A DNA stretch of 64,000 bases from Carya illinoinensis (taxonomy: Eukaryota > Streptophyta > Magnoliopsida > Fagales > Juglandaceae), in the NCBI RefSeq assembly GCF_018687715.1, contig NC_056766.1, positions 3,228,001 through 3,292,000 on the forward strand, in the 5' to 3' direction. Shown here in pieces: positions 33,688-45,438 of the stretch. The first letter of the stretch is position 1, and each line of letters starts with the position of its first letter. The notes under the pieces are model-generated. The model was given only the letters and a program-made list of their open reading frames with translations. It did no database searches and was not told the DNA's origin. The position numbers and the translations under genes were made by a program.

Positions 33688-35811
33688 CTACCTCCCTCCG
33701 TTGACAATTTGTAATTCTACTGGAGACGAAGGATTCAATTGATTAAGTCGTTCGGCAGCCCATTCTCCAAGCCTTATGTGCCCATGTTTTCTACAAGTAT
33801 CGAAGACACTCATCAGCATGGTAGCAGTGGGTTCAAATGCCATGTTTTTAACAAAATTCTCAAGCTCAATCACGTGCCCATACCGACTATAGAGTTCAAT
33901 CATGCACTCATAGTGCTCTAACCGAGGCATGACACAATATTCATTGCTCATTGAATTAAAAAACTGTGTTCCCAACTCAACTAGGCCATCACATATACAA
34001 GCAAGCAAAATTCCTTGAAAGGTGACTTGATCTGGCTTTATACCTTCCTCCTCCATTAACCCAAACAATTGGAGTACCTCCCTACCTCTTCGGTTGTGAG
34101 AACATCCAAAAATTATGGAGTTCCAGAGAATCACATCCCGTGAACCAGCCTCTTTAAAAACTGTGAGAGCATACTCAAGACAACGACATTTTGAGTACAT
34201 GTCTACCAAGGCTCCTTTGATCACAATATCAATTTCATAACCATTTCTAATCATAAATCCATGAATTTGTTTGCCATGATTAAGAGCAAAAGTATTCGCA
34301 CATGCTGCTAAAAGGGTTCCAAATGTAAATTTACTTGGTCTAGTCTCCCACTGCATCTCTGAGAAAATCGTTATAGCTTGTTCGCTCATGCCATGACAAG
34401 CATAGCTAGTCAACAAAGCATTCCATGAAATAATATCCCTCCATCGACTTATTTGGTAAAACCAAACTCTGGCACTTCTTAAGTTCCCACATTTACCATA
34501 CATGTCAAGAAGGGCATTGCCAACAAAGAGATTAGAAAAGAAACCATTTCGGTAGATAAAACCATGGACCTGTTTTCCCACTTCAACATCTGAAAGGCCA
34601 GCACACACGTTTAGTATCAATCCAATCGTAACATGGTCAATGTCTTTAGTTGAATTGCGCATCAAATATACAAAGTCCAAGGCCTTTTCCCATTGGAGGG
34701 AACAAGTGTACCCTGCCAACATTGCATTCCACGAGATTACATTGCGTTCTGGCATCTGATCGAACAGCTCTCTTGCCTCCCCAGTTTTTCTACTCATTGC
34801 ATACCCTGACACAATTGAAGTCCAAGAAATCAAATTCTTTGAACCTGGCTGTTCAAATACCCTGCGAGCACTCTCTAATTTCCCACACTTGACATACATA
34901 TCGATGACAGAGCTTGAAACAACGTCATCATCCCCAAAACCAACTTTAATCGCAACTCCATGAATTTGCATCCCCTCCTCCAGCGCAGAAATTCTTGAAC
35001 AAGCAATAAGTGCATTAGAGAATGTAAAATTCAAGGGCCTAACAGCTTTTGGGAACATCTGAAAAAACATAAGCACTGCCTCTTTTCCATCATCCACTTC
35101 GAGATACCGCCTCACAATCACATTCCAAGAAACAGCAGTTGGATTTTCGATCTCATCAAACATTCTGCGGGCATCATTGATAACCTTACATTTACCGTAT
35201 ACATCAACAAGTGAACTCTCCAAGATTACATTCCCACAAAACCCATATTTCACAATAAGCCCGTGAATTTGTCTAGAAAGACGAAGAGCCACGACTGCAG
35301 CACAGGACGCAAGAACACTGGCGAACGTGACCTCACTCGCATGAACTCCCAAACCATTCATTTCTGAAAACAATGACAAGGCCTTCCCAGGGCTCCCTCC
35401 TTGTGCGTAGGCCGTAATCATAGCATTCCAAGACCCCCCATCTCTTTGAGGCATTTCCTCAAACAGCTCCCTCGCATCAACCAAACACCCACATTTTCCA
35501 TAAGACTCAATTGCCCGGTTCAAAAGAAAAACCGGCGGTGTAGGTGAGAAGGTGACCAAATGGGACTCAACCTTCCGCACCTCAACAATGGCAAAATTGG
35601 CACAACATATTCGGAAGAGACGTGCGTAAAGGGAATAAGGGAAGGATACTGGGGCAGCAAAGAGAACGGAAACAGCTTTGTGGAGACGGCCCCCTCTGAG
35701 GTGAACGAGGATGGCGTTGGTCAACACTTTGGCGCTGGTGGGTTGAGTATGGGCCCCGTGGGTTCGGCTGTGAAGAAGGCTGTGAAGTATAGAGGCCGCA
35801 CTCACGCCCAT
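33688..35811 (-). CDS. PLS-class PPR protein, At3g26540-like
   Basis: Intronless ORF of 707 aa from ATG 35811. The N-terminus is Ala/Ser/His-rich and could be a targeting peptide, followed by FSPTPPVFLLNRAIESYGKC and tandem PPR units to about residue 640, for example RDGGSWNAMITAYAQGG, NPTAVSWNVIVRRYLE, NVISWNAMLAGYT and DVILWNSIIFGCSHN. The C-terminus is short (LGEWAAERLNQLNP) and lacks E+ and DYW parts. Order and sequence match Arabidopsis At3g26540 as I remember it. Predicted role is organellar RNA binding. The frame is intact. It is transcribed away from the next gene (41422), with over 5 kb between. Confidence 0.94.
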   Translation of the reverse strand: MGVSAASILHSLLHSRTHGAHTQPTSAKVLTNAILVHLRGGRLHKAVSVLFAAPVSFPYSLYARLFRICCANFAIVEVRKVESHLVTFSPTPPVFLLNRAIESYGKCGCLVDARELFEEMPQRDGGSWNAMITAYAQGGSPGKALSLFSEMNGLGVHASEVTFASVLASCAAVVALRLSRQIHGLIVKYGFCGNVILESSLVDVYGKCKVINDARRMFDEIENPTAVSWNVIVRRYLEVDDGKEAVLMFFQMFPKAVRPLNFTFSNALIACSRISALEEGMQIHGVAIKVGFGDDDVVSSSVIDMYVKCGKLESARRVFEQPGSKNLISWTSIVSGYAMSRKTGEARELFDQMPERNVISWNAMLAGYTCSLQWEKALDFVYLMRNSTKDIDHVTIGLILNVCAGLSDVEVGKQVHGFIYRNGFFSNLFVGNALLDMYGKCGNLRSARVWFYQISRWRDIISWNALLTSYACHGMSEQAITIFSEMQWETRPSKFTFGTLLAACANTFALNHGKQIHGFMIRNGYEIDIVIKGALVDMYSKCRCLEYALTVFKEAGSRDVILWNSIIFGCSHNRRGREVLQLFGLMEEEGIKPDQVTFQGILLACICDGLVELGTQFFNSMSNEYCVMPRLEHYECMIELYSRYGHVIELENFVKNMAFEPTATMLMSVFDTCRKHGHIRLGEWAAERLNQLNPSSPVELQIVNGGR

Positions 35812-36169
35812 GTAACAACAGCTCGAGGGATTTGAGTTCTGAAAACAGAAATGAGAGGGCGCAGACGGACATGACTTCAGAAGTTCAGCCAGTAATAAAG
35901 AAAGGAAAATTCCATGTAATGCACTATTATCTTATTTATATTTTATTAAATAAGATGTAATATATTTATTATTATTAAATAATTATTTATTTTATAACTT
36001 TTTATTATTAAATGATAATAAATATGAGACATCATATAAAATAAAATGTAAGTAAGATAGTAATTTAGTGTATAATATTACATAAGAAAAAAAGTAATAA
36101 AGTGAAATAATTTATGTAAACTTATAAAATAATGTTGTTTTCACGTCTTATCTATTGTAAAATTATTTT

Positions 36170-36350
36170 TATTATATAACATTTAGACAGATTATATGAA
36201 AAAATAAATTTATAAAATAATATATTTTGATATGATATGTCATATTATAAAATTATTTTTATTATAAAAATTTATAAAATAATGTATTTTGACATGATAT
36301 GTCGTATTGTAAAATTATTTTTATTATAAAATTAATTAAAAAGATTATAT
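36170..36350. repeat. Imperfect tandem repeat
   Basis: Two adjacent copies of a unit of about 67 bp, recognisable by TATTTTGATATGATATG and then TAAAATTATTTTTATTATA (the second copy has GACATGATATGTCG). A partial third copy precedes them. AT-rich and non-coding. Confidence 0.6.
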
Positions 36351-37601
36351 AATATTATGTTAATTTATAAATTTATTTTTATCTAATCTTTTTTTTTTTT
36401 AACATTTGTAACACTTCTCAACCATAAAATGGGTCGTCGGGGTGGTAGAGCTCAAATATTATAGGGAGATATTTGGAGTTTATACATGGTAGGGGGAGAT
36501 TTGGTGTGTTGGCCCTGCTGCCTAAAGGATAATTGATTCAATCAGTTGGGTTGCTAGAGTTATCAGCTGTCCTGCAATGTTACAAAGTAAAGTAGAGAAA
36601 GTTATGTTAAATACTATTGAGTAATGTTAAATACAGTTATAGATTATGTAAATATCGTATATTCATTTTGAAAAAAAGTAGAATATATCATTAAAAATTT
36701 AATTTTTTTACGTAAATTTCATATTTATTCATTTTTTTCAAAATGAGTATGCAATGCTTGCGCAATCCATTATCACAAATATCATATCTCTATACTATTT
36801 TCTAATTCATAAAATATGTAGTAGTTTTATTTTCTAATTCATAAAACTTTAAATAGATCTTAATCCTTCAAATTCTATTCTTATTTCTTATTCCAACATG
36901 TTGAGGGATTCCTATCCATATTTTTTATTAAAGAAATTAATGATTGATTTATAATGTCAGGTCAATGACATAAAAATTTAAAAAAAAAAAAAATACAACT
37001 ATGTTGCTTGTGACTAAAACTGATATTAACTCTCTTTAAACTAAGAGACAATGTCTTGATCAAGACTTTGGCCAATTATGTGTGGTGGTTGGCTAAAAAC
37101 CAAGAAAGAAGCGGCGTTGGTGTAAAGGTTTAATTGTATTAATCTGAGAGAAATGACTTTAGGCAATAATGCACTAATTATAATATTGTCATATTCATTA
37201 AAAGACATGATGACATTGAGCTGAAAAAGACATTATATATGTCTATGATATTGAAGATCATTGCATGGATATGATGTTTAGAAACAGCTAGCTAGCTTGT
37301 TCATAATCTCACTGCATGCTTCTAAGATATATTCTCAATGCATGCTTTTGGTCATCATCAATGTTAATACTTGTATGATCATAGTTATTGTTTTAAATTA
37401 GGTATATAAGATACAATGTGCATGGCCTCATTACTAAGAAGTATATATATATATATATAAGAAACTGAGATTGCAATATTTTTTCCTCTTTTAACGTTTC
37501 ATGACTCCAAAATTTCCCACATGTTAATTGGGAAAAAATGATACAATATATTTTATGTTAAAATACGGTTAAATTTGAACAAATTACAACGCAATATTTT
37601 A

Positions 37602-37780
37602 AGAGAAGTGCTATAACTATAAAGAGATTTTATAAAAATAAATTCACAAACTAATATAGTTTCATTTGATATATTATATCTACTTTATAATAAAAGTAAA
37701 TTTACAATCTGATTAATTATTGCATAATATAATCACGCCAGTCTGTGGATTAATTAGTTTTGTAACCAAAGCATTTCTCA
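37602..37780. repeat. MITE-like repeat, GAGAAGTGCT family
   Basis: Bounded by AGAGAAGTGCT and the near complement AGCATTTCTCA. The inside has opposed TAAATTCACAAAC and TAAATTTACAATC motifs. Same type as 19064-19183, so a dispersed non-autonomous family. Confidence 0.5.
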
Positions 37781-37953
37781 TACTATAATTCATATTTTAT
37801 GGTCATATTGTATAAGTTTTTCTTAAATATTCAATAAATACTTAGAAATCTATTTGATACGTTAATTTATTACTTATATGAATTGTGACATTAAAGTGAA
37901 AACCCATTTGATTGTCAATTAGTGTTTAATGACATTAATATATATTATGTGTG

Positions 37954-37984
<31 letters not shown>
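37954..37984. repeat. (TA)n microsatellite
   Basis: About fifteen TA units in intergenic AT-rich DNA. Confidence 0.9.
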
Positions 37985-37988
<4 letters not shown>

Positions 37989-40900
37989 GCCAGAATATGA
38001 AATGGTCTAATATTTATCATTGTTATTCCACTAAATCGATCTTACACTAATTAATGTTAATAAAATTAATAGAATAGTCTCTCTAGATCATCATTTTTAT
38101 AATGGTGATAGCTAGAGGATGTCGACTATCAAAAAGGAGTGCTTCTAGATTAATATTGCTTCAACGTCCATTAATTTTTATTTTTATTTTTTATTTGACC
38201 ATATGAAATAAGATAAATATATATGAGCATCATGAGGAACACCTGTCTGCAACACAACACAATGTTAACACCTAATACAGACATTACTTCCATGCCTTGA
38301 CTTTTAATTTCTAGGCCTCGCTGGTCTCGTTTTGACGTATATTCTTACCTAATCGATCTGATACGAGCGTTGAAAATGATCAATTTATATATATATATAT
38401 ATATATATAGAATTGTTATAGATATAAAAAAAATTTATAAATTAATATAATTTCATAAAATCTATTAAATATACTTTTAAATAAAAATAGATTTATAAAT
38501 TGATATACCAAGCCGACTACATCATTTTATGAATCTACTTTTATCAAATATTTTGCGGCTAAAATATTATATATATATTCTTGTAGAATTTATAACGCCA
38601 TAGAAAATAATAACACATTCCAATCAGAAACGTCTGTACTACTTCCACCCACGTAGTACTCTTTGATCTTGTTGACATTCTCTTGCAATTTACGTACAAT
38701 CATTATAAAAAAGATATTCTTTATTTTATATTTTATTATTTATAATTATATCAGTTTGATGTGCCATATTTCAAGTGATCGATAGCATTTAGTTGATTGA
38801 TGATTGATATATAAGACTACTGATCTATCCATCTATCTAACAACAATAAAAATTTCTATTTGAGATCATTCTGATCGGGTTCGCATTTCTTTTTCCCTAA
38901 CAAAGTAGTATATTTATAGTAAATAAAACTATTGATTGCATAATGAGTTGGGTTCATATAAGAAACAAATATATATATATATGCAAGCTTTAGCACACTC
39001 ATGATCATGATGATCTTCATCATGAGGAAGAGAAGGCTACGATAAAAGAAAAAAGGTATTGGGGTTTTGTTGCATGCAAGTTTCTTACGTTAATTCTCAT
39101 CTAGTTTTTGGGTTAGTTTCTTGGTCAAGTTGGTCGTTAGTTACATGTTAAGTTTGAGTTAGAGTATGAGTAGAGGTAAATCCGTTTTGGTCTCTATTTT
39201 TCTTTAATTGGTGTTGTTTGGATAGTGTATTGGGATAAAATAAAAGTTGAGTAAAATATTGTTAGAATACTATTTATTAATATTATTTTTGTTTTGTATT
39301 TTGAAAAAATAATTATTTATTATATTTTGTGTTATTTGAAAAAATTATAATAATGAGATAAGATGAGATAAAACACTTTTACTATCTAAACAATGAGTCA
39401 TAATTGTGTTGGAAAGTTGAGATTCCTTGAAAATGGTGATAAGAAAATGTTTATTTGTAGTAAGTTATTTTTTACAAAAATGACAATTTTTTATTGAAAT
39501 GAGTATATTCTCATAGTAAATAATTCATCACAAATATTTATTTTTCTTATAGTGAACCTCATCACTTTGCTATATTGATTGGGTAGTGCAATGGTGGCTC
39601 TTGACACCACCCACTGAGAAAGCTAAATGCCTCTTTTTATTTTTTTGTCTTTTTTCATGTATTTTTTTTATATTCTTAAATATTTTTAAAAAAACTAGTA
39701 ATATCATTAAAAAATACTTACTTAACCATTAAGTAAAAAAAAAAGAGTTTCAATAAAAATGTTTGAAAACCCGAAATGGAGACCTCAAGTATTTCTCATA
39801 TTGATTTGGTTGCAATTTCTCTATTTCAAGGTAGGAAAATACTTTAGTTATAAAGTGATTATATAAAAATAAATCTTTAAACCGATGTAATCGGCTTAAT
39901 GTGGTACGGCAAATTGTAAAAAGTAATATATCAGTTTATGAGTTTAGTTATATAATTTTTTTAAATCAGCAGGTGTCTAAAATATCATGTCTGTAGCACA
40001 AGCATGCAACTATTTTGACTTATATAAAACTCTAATCATGAGTTCTACAACAAGATAAGTGTATACACCCTAATTTGTGTCATAGAAGTCTTAGCATAAT
40101 AGGGTAATTAATTTCAATCAAATGATCAAGAAAGACTGGAAAGCCGAGTGGACCTCACTCACCTTCACTTTTACTTCAACCAAGTCTAAATCAAGTAGTA
40201 GTGCACATTGATGTTCATATAGATAAGTTAGTACGCCACCAACCTACATATATAGTGGGTTTGCTTTTTTTTGTTGTTGTTGTTGTTGCCATTACTAGCT
40301 TTTTTAAAGTATGTCATTATGTTCTTAAAAATAAAAGTCACACGTATACTTGAGATTCTCTTTACCTTGTTAGCAACGGCAACCATGATTGTTAGTAAAG
40401 GCAACGGCTAAATGATGGCGCGGTAGTTGTTATGTATCTTAATGCATCATCTTGTGGTAATAATTCCACTCTTACCTATATATCATTCTTGGCCACTGCC
40501 TAAGATTTTACAGCTAATTATTCTATGAACTCACACATTATTTGTTACTAACGACAAGAGAACAAGTAAATAAAACAAGAAAAATTAATTACGCACGACA
40601 TAAAATTTACGTAATTCGACAATGTATTTATATTCACAAAATTATAGAAGATTTTATTTTAAATGAAAATTGAATATACAATGCAATAGTACGGCAACCA
40701 TATGAAAATAAAATAATATATATGTATATATATATATATATATAGTAAAACCTAATTAGCAGATTGAATTGGATCAGCTCAAACCGGAGCAATCATGGCT
40801 TAAGCTTCGTTGAAAATTCACTAAAAAATCACAACAAATCTTTGGGCAATACACAGATATGGCTTAAGCGAGATTATAATAATATAATCCCTTGAAAGTC

Positions 40901-41393
40901 GAAAATGGTCTAGGGTTATTCAGACAGTATAAATAATAATCATGGGATCTCAAAGCTTTTCATATATTCTTTAAATTAAGCAATAAGATACCTCCCTTCG
41001 GGATAAGTTACTGGATATTTACAAAGTCAGAAACGTGGAGGCAGACAGAGTAGCCTTTTTTCCACCCCCCATAAAAAGAAGACAAAAGCCTAAGCTCCTC
41101 AAAAGACAACGCAAAATGTTAAAAAAAGTTATAAAAAATATGAAAAATCTGAGAAACAGATGGCCCTCCATCATCACCATCGTCATCATCTAGAACACCA
41201 TGACTTTTTGTACCCAAGCTCTTGGATATGAATCCCTCATTAATAACTCTGGTTACCAAGAAAATGACAAGAAGACCAAAAGCGTCGGTCATGATAATGC
41301 TCCTAAACCAACCTCTCCTCCAAGCAAACCTCAATCACACACCCGTGTTTGTTTCAGCCCCACATCTCTTCCTCTGAATTTTCCCACAAAAAG

Positions 41394-41419
41394 AAAAAAA
41401 AAAAAAAAAAAAAAAAAAA
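41394..41419. repeat. Poly(A) run in the leader of the next gene
   Basis: About 26 consecutive A just upstream of the chosen start codon at 41422. If an upstream in-frame ATG at 41200 were used, it would encode a run of Lys. Confidence 0.9.
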
Positions 41420-41421
41420 CC

Positions 41422-43106
41422 ATGCTTGATCCTGCGACAAAACTGCTCCAAAATGGTACCCGATCCTCTGATCACATCGGTCATGTAAGTGACAGTTCTG
41501 GTAATAGTTATCAAGCCCGGAACTATGGCTCCCGGGCTCGAAAAGCAGCTCAAAACTACACGAAATATAACAGCTGGAATGGCACGGAAGTGCGGTTTGC
41601 ACCGGAAGTGAAGGCGGTTGACGACTCTGATATCTGTTCGCCACCTTTATGGACGACAAGTCCGCCGGAAAGCCCTCAGCACCGGGAAAACCACTACCGG
41701 AGCCTGTCTCCAAAATCGAGAACCGAAGCCATTGCCAGAGGCCAGCAGGAGCTCATGGAAATGGTGCGGAACATGCCTGAGTCGTGCTACGAGCTTACGT
41801 TGAAGGACCTCGTGGAGCAGCCCTTGGTTGAACCTCCGCGCGAGAGCGTGTCCGAAGAGAGAGATCCGAGCACTGAAGTTTTGTATAGGAGGGAGAGCAG
41901 CAGGAAGATGAGTGGTAAGAGGGCACTCGTGAGAAGAAGTACCAGCGGCATAGATGGCGGAGGGCTTTATCTTAAGATGGGCTTTCCCATATTTTTAGGG
42001 TCGAGGAAGAACAATAAGAAAAATGAGCCTGTCACAAATACTAATGCAAAAGTCCCTCCCAAGCCTCCGGTGCCGGATGGATCTGCAAAGGTTGTAGATA
42101 AGGAGTGGTGGAAGAAGAGATTTTCGGTATCCGGGGAGAGTGAAAGTGGTGGGTCGATTAGCAATAGCGGAAGCATGAAAAGCAGCGGCAGCAGCAGCAG
42201 CAGCAGCAGAAGCAGCATCGACAGAAGCAGAAGCAGAAGCAGAAGCAGCAGCAGGTTTGTTGTAATTACTTGAAATTTGAATACTAATTAGTTGATAGTT
42301 TTGGCAACATCTCTAGAATTAATCCGATTAATCTTTCAAAAGATGGTTCCAACTTTTCTTTTAAGTTTTTGGAGAAGCTGCTCTGGTGTGAAACAGAGGA
42401 ACCCCGTTTCTGCAGTTCCCCGTGAAAGTTCTTGTCAAAGAAAAAAACCCCATTGAAAAAATATCACCACTAACAATTCTCAGTCAATAATCAATTGATT
42501 ATTCTTTTGAAAATTCAGTTTTAGCTCAAAAATTCTCTGGAATTATGGGTCAAATTTTCAACATTTACAACTTGTAAATGTTCATTCAGTTAGTTGCCTT
42601 CTGCTTTGGCCAACCCCATCACTTAGAGCATGCAAAAATTAATGGTGGGATAACTTTTGCAGCTACCAATATAGAATAGGTAAGGTTGTAAGGTTTTGGG
42701 GACAATACTCAAATGGATATTCATTTAATGCTCAAAACATTTTTATTACTAGAGATTTTCCTAACATATTGAAATAAAAACAGTCTACAGGCACCCATTA
42801 ATTACAAATATTGGCTTGAAAAGTCATAGGTGTTGTATTAATTGGAAAATTTTACTGCTAACCAAGGTTGAGTTTAACTATGGACATAACACATTACCTT
42901 AAGCCAACCTGATGCAGCTGACTCTATACTAGATTACGTATCTAATCTTAGGAGATTGCTTTTTTCTGCTTTTCAACTCAATTTTGTGTTCATTATTATT
43001 TAGTATTTAGTATTGAGACCCTTTTTTCTTTTAAATGTACTGCAGGCATGGCAGTGGTAGCTGCTGGTGCTTCATCCGCACCAAGAAAAAGCATATTTCG
43101 GAGTAA
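41422..43106 (+). CDS. Uncharacterised Ser-rich plant protein
   Basis: Two exons, 41422-42254 and 43046-43106, encode 297 aa. The junction AG/GTTTGT...TGCAG/G keeps frame and replaces a short read-through tail with RHGSGSCWCFIRTKKKHISE. The start MLDPATKLL lies directly after an A tract. An in-frame ATG at 41200 exists, but the 74 residues it adds look like leader. The most conserved-looking part is residues ~100-140 (RTEAIARGQQELMEMVRNMP, then CYELTLKDLVEQ), followed by KMGFPIFLGSRKN and KEWWKKRFSVSGESESGGS, a Ser/Arg-rich stretch (residues ~250-278) and the CWCF end. No transmembrane segment or enzyme motif. The Cys/Lys-rich end might favour membrane association. Resembles an unnamed plant family; function unknown. 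Confidence 0.82.
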
Positions 43107-44339
43107 ATAAGCTGCCTCTAATGAAAAAAAAAAAAATAGGGGTACAATATATATTTTCATGTAATTATCCTTCAAAGAATGTTTAGTTACACTACAGTAT
43201 ACAAGATCATTGCAGAGAAAGTTTGCAACTTAGTATGTTTATATTCTTTACAGATTTTCAAAGAGTGCATCTGTTTTCTCTTTTTTTTTTTTTTTTTTAT
43301 TCAGTTTCCTATGTTCTTGCCAATAGATGGGTGTTGTTTTGTATTATTCAGTTCCAAAATTTTACAGAGTTTATGAGTGATCTGTGAACGGGTATTATTA
43401 TAATCAAAAGAGCAAGTTCTTCACCTTAGATTTTGTCATCTTCAATCAAATTGATCGATACGACACATTTTAAGCGATTGTCAAGAGAGAATGACATAAG
43501 CTACTTAAAACGTTCTGCATTAAGTAAGATCCAGGAATACGCAATGACTATGACAAAAGACTTTTGGTTCAACCCAACCCAACTCAATCTTGACAGCCCT
43601 TAAAATGGGAAAAAAATGGTTTTCTCAGGTCCTCTAGAAGCATGTCCAGATTCAAGTCAATGCAATAAGCATGTCCAGATTCAAGTAATTAAGTTTCCTG
43701 ATTTTCAGGCCCTTCTTGGCTTTGAATTCTCACCCGTTTTCTATGAAGAAAAAGGAAGCTTGGAAAAAATGGCGTCAATGGTATGAACAAGACTATGCCA
43801 TTGCAGAAGATAAGATAAATTGCTCCAACCTCCATCCATTACCAACCATATTTTTGTTCTTTCTAGATTGTCTTGGCTATTTCCATCCAAAGTTGTGTGT
43901 CGCAAAAATACACAGGACAGGACAGGAAAGAATGGCCCAGCTGGAGGCCTTTTCATTCTTTAGTTTTGCTTTCCCATCTGAAACTAAAGAAGAAAGAAAG
44001 TAGGATAACAATGGAGCCTAATAACGTTTCATTCAAGCAAAAGTAGCTTTTAATAAAGTTGGAGATCCGTTGTAGAGCAACAATACGTTAGTCTCTCCAA
44101 AAATTGCCTGATAATTCGTCTTTTTTACTCACTCCTGGGACATGTGGTCATCCAGCCTCTCCTTTTTCATTAATGACCTTTAGGCAATGCTATTTTCACT
44201 TTAAAACCAATAAATAAATAAATAAAATACATTAAAAAAATGCTGATCTACACTGTGCATGCATTTCTCTTTTTCTTTGTTAATTAAGAGCCATTATTTT
44301 TTTTATTAGAAAAATTTCATATTCATAAAATAGAAACAT
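43107..44339. other. 3' flank and intergenic region
   Basis: Begins with the 3' UTR of the Ser-rich protein gene, followed by a poly(T) run at 43280-43298. A 95-codon plus frame at 43716-44003 has no recognised feature. No RNA gene or element was seen before the LINE 3' end near 44340. Confidence 0.45.
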
Positions 44340-44499
44340 TACAGAGAATGTTTGTCCAGCCATATGACTTGGGATACATGAATAGGAACACTACCCCTAC
44401 CACATTTCTATATCTTCAACAGTCCAAGCGCATCTAGCAAGCTCGTGAGCTGTCCCATTCCTAGTCGATTAACATGTTGAACATTGCACTCTTTGAATA

Positions 44500-45060
44500 G
44501 CTACATAAGTCTTTTTGTTTCCGGCACTAAAACTCTTTGTGGGGCATATGAAACACTAACTTCAAGCTCAGAAACCATCGACAAGCTATCATTTTCAGGG
44601 ATAAGCTTTTTTATCCCCATATTAGCACAAAATTGTAGGCCTCGAAACATGGCTAAAACTTCAATAGCAACAGGATCTAGAACCTCCTCTTCCAACTTAC
44701 TAGCAGCATCACAATATCACCTTTTGTATCTCGGAGAATAATACCCACTTTAGCCTTATGTTGATCATAGAATATTGCACCATCTACATTCAGTTTTAGA
44801 AAGTCATTTGGTGAGGATTGCCAACGATAGTTTGTCTTCTACTGCGAAACTGGGACTTGCCTCATTAGGAAATTTTTTCATTGATAAAACAAAATCAATT
44901 ACCTGATGTGGTTCCATGCATACTTTCTCATGCAACATTTTATTTCTTCTGAACCAAAAGCCCACCCATGCAATCAGTACAAAACTAGTCAACTCGTCAA
45001 GTGTGTCTTCTTCCTTAATGCTTAGAGCCACTTCCTTTAATGACATATTGGAATCCACTT
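44500..45060 (-). pseudogene. LINE C-terminal RNase H-like remnant
   Basis: Minus frames include VLIAWVGFWFRRNKMLHEK (zinc-binding RVT to RNase H linker typical of plant LINEs) and IEVLAMFRGLQFCANMGIKK with ENDSLSMVSEL, which looks like an RNase H fold with its acidic residue region. Frames are interrupted, and a (TTA)n tract at 45076-45106 lies just upstream. Confidence 0.7.
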
Positions 45061-45073
45061 ATTTATTTATTTA

Positions 45074-45107
<34 letters not shown>

Positions 45108-45438
45108 AAAGGAACATATCCAATCCAATGATCATGAACACTTGGACAGTGCATAAGGGCATAGGGTAGATCCTCCTTTTTGTCCTTTCAGAAAATACAT
45201 TTACCATCCACATCAATATGTCTTCTTTTTAGGTTTTCAAATGTTGGAAGTCCATCCATGCATGCTCTCTAGGCAAATACTTTAACTTTGTTGGGAATCT
45301 TCAACTTCCATAGAGCAGACCATAATGAGTTTTGGCTTCTAGCATTCGAGGTTTCACCTATGCTCTCACCTTTGTTAGCTCTAAAGAATCGATAGGCACT
45401 TTTGAAACTAAATTTGCCACTATTTTCCTGGTCCCAAA

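Larger units (their letters stand above)
35880..41110. other. 5.2-kb AT-rich intergenic region
   Basis: No gene or RNA was recognised. It contains (TA)n tracts near 37441-37460, 37959-37984, 38388-38409 and 40724-40742, a short tandem repeat at 36170-36350, and several MITE-like repeats (37602-37780, and diverged relatives near 38408-38565 and 39834-39960). Confidence 0.55.

Noticed and set aside
33141..33688. Joining the 33142-33513 frame to the third PPR protein
   Set aside because: The PPR frame ends naturally at 33688 like its Arabidopsis relative, and no splice pair forcing a fusion is evident.
41200..41421. Upstream in-frame ATG extending the Ser-rich protein by 74 residues
   Set aside because: The extension crosses a poly(A) run and low-complexity leader, and the ATG at 41422 is followed by better protein-like sequence.
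41335..42218. Minus frames opposite the Ser-rich gene
   Set aside because: They are shadows of the real plus-strand exon, with Phe and Leu runs from its Lys and Ser codons.
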